From positions 48,483,053-48,547,052 of the forward strand of contig NC_084702.1 of assembly GCF_028389875.1 (NCBI RefSeq): a stretch of 64,000 nucleotides of DNA. The letters are read 5' to 3'. Positions within the stretch are counted from its first letter, which is position 1; each line of letters opens with the position of its first letter. Source of the stretch: Rhea pennata. Lineage: Eukaryota > Chordata > Aves > Rheiformes > Rheidae. The translations under genes were made by a program, and so were the position numbers. Shown here piece by piece: positions 63,312 through 64,000 of the stretch. The notes under the pieces are model-generated. The model did not search any database, was not told the DNA's origin, and saw only the letters and a program-made list of their open reading frames with translations.

Positions 63312-64000
63312 GTAAGTGTTTTTTTTTTTTTTTTCTTTTTTTCTTTTTCCCTAGTTGTTCTTCTGTCAGCTCTGTAAAATGCTGAGGAAACTGCAGTCCA
63401 GTATTCAGATAAAGACAAGCTGTGCTCAGGCTCCGTGAAAGGTGGTGTTGCAGAGCACTGAATTCGCATGTAGCTTGTGCATGCATTTGTGGGAATGGTT
63501 CTGCCTGACTTCTAATGTCTCTGTTTTCTCCAGCTGAGCATTCCTGGCTTGCCAGATGTCAGAATTTCCAAAATGTGGTATTTTTGGTAGAGAAACCGTA
63601 ATCTTTTCAAGAAGTATTTCCGAATGTTCCGAGGCCTTTACGGCTGTATTTAGAGAACTAAAGACAGGTGTCTTTACAAGAAGAGGAATAACCTCAAAAT
63701 AGTCGGAGTAAATTACCTCAAATCTTTTTAATGCACACTCGCAGAGTAGCTTTTTCAGTAACTGGTTAACATATGTATGTGTGTGTATATATATATATGT
63801 ATATATGTATATACATGTACACACGTGTGTGATAAAGTGCTGGTGTCAATTAGTGGAAATGCTTGATCAATCTTTAGAAGTGATGTAGCACTCTGAAATA
63901 TGTGAAATATTTCTGTCTATCCATATATGCGATATCATGTATTGATACCATGTATGATCATGTATTTTTATAGTCTGTGGGGAGACGGTAGTGGCCTCTC
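63312..64000 (+). other. FAM172A: FAM172A intron 5, 5' part
   Basis: Begins with GTAAGTG then a long T/C tract. Contains the TG/TA microsatellite near 63.8 kb. No further exon before the window ends. Confidence 0.88.
63773..63830 (+). repeat. TG/TA compound microsatellite
   Basis: ATGTATGTGTGTGTATATAT, then TATGTATAT units and ACATGTACACACGTGTGTG. Partly palindromic and likely polymorphic. Confidence 0.92.

Larger units (their letters stand above)
12720..64000 (+). other. FAM172A: FAM172A (ARB2A) gene, 5' part, continues past window end
   Basis: Gene span from the CpG-island promoter to the end of the window. Four coding exons were recognised from the translated protein, joined by GT-AG introns of about 21.5 (before the first coding exon), 3.2, 2.6 and 22.7 kb. 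Together they encode residues 1-125. The family carries the Arb2 domain, named after a fission yeast partner of Argonaute. From published work, vertebrate FAM172A binds AGO2 and is linked to chromatin-dependent alternative splicing; it is also reported to have an N-terminal signal sequence and a C-terminal ER-retention-like tail. The alpha/beta-hydrolase-like core with its serine motif is encoded downstream, outside the window. The 5' end is approximate because no transcript evidence is available. Identity is confident from near-complete agreement with the remembered vertebrate protein across all four exons. Confidence 0.95.

Noticed and set aside
1..64000. CRISPR arrays, tRNA/rRNA genes, bacterial operons or viral insertions
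   Set aside because: No regularly spaced direct repeats, no cloverleaf with A/B boxes, and no LTR pairs or retroviral coding signatures were recognised.

Overview
The window is vertebrate, almost certainly avian, nuclear DNA. It is AT-rich and intron-dominated, with GT-AG splice sites, long homopolymer runs, one CpG island and several CR1-type retrotransposon 3' ends (the dominant bird LINE). There are no mammalian Alu/L1-type repeats and no bacterial gene organisation. I place it in a bird, quite possibly chicken or a relative. In birds this gene is known from the Z chromosome, but the sequence alone cannot prove species or chromosome.

One protein gene can be firmly identified: FAM172A (ARB2A), on the + strand. 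Its CpG-island promoter and a probable non-coding first exon lie near 12.5-13.1 kb (donor after 12,833). Four coding exons follow: 34,375-34,498 (start codon), 37,745-37,846, 40,434-40,534 and 63,246-63,311. They join in frame with consensus splice sites and encode the first 125 residues of a protein that is about 416 residues long in vertebrates. The rest of the gene, including the Arb2 domain core, continues beyond 64,000. The reading frame has an upstream in-frame ATG at 34,393 that adds a hydrophobic 16-residue leader, closed on its 5' side by a TGA.

Layout: 1-12,500 is upstream flank, with an unidentified minus-strand open frame at the left edge, an old CR1/L3-like LINE remnant near 9.2-9.6 kb, and simple repeats. 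12,500-13,110 is the CpG-island promoter, with CRE, ETS and GC-box motifs. 12,834-34,374 is intron 1 (21.5 kb), holding three CR1 fragments, a 47-bp tandem duplication and a well-formed but unproven candidate alternative exon at 16,430-16,661. Introns 2 and 3 (3.2 and 2.6 kb) are plain. Intron 4 (22.7 kb) is mostly featureless, with a possible old interspersed element near 51.8-52.1 kb, a GC-rich patch near 53.3-53.6 kb and a small CpG cluster near 62.8 kb. Intron 5 starts at 63,312 and carries a TG/TA microsatellite.

I found no CRISPR array, operon, tRNA or rRNA, and no clearly new multi-gene system. The most useful unexplained items are the candidate alternative exon, the left-edge minus-strand open frame, the leader encoded in the first coding exon, and a few palindromic or duplicated non-coding segments.
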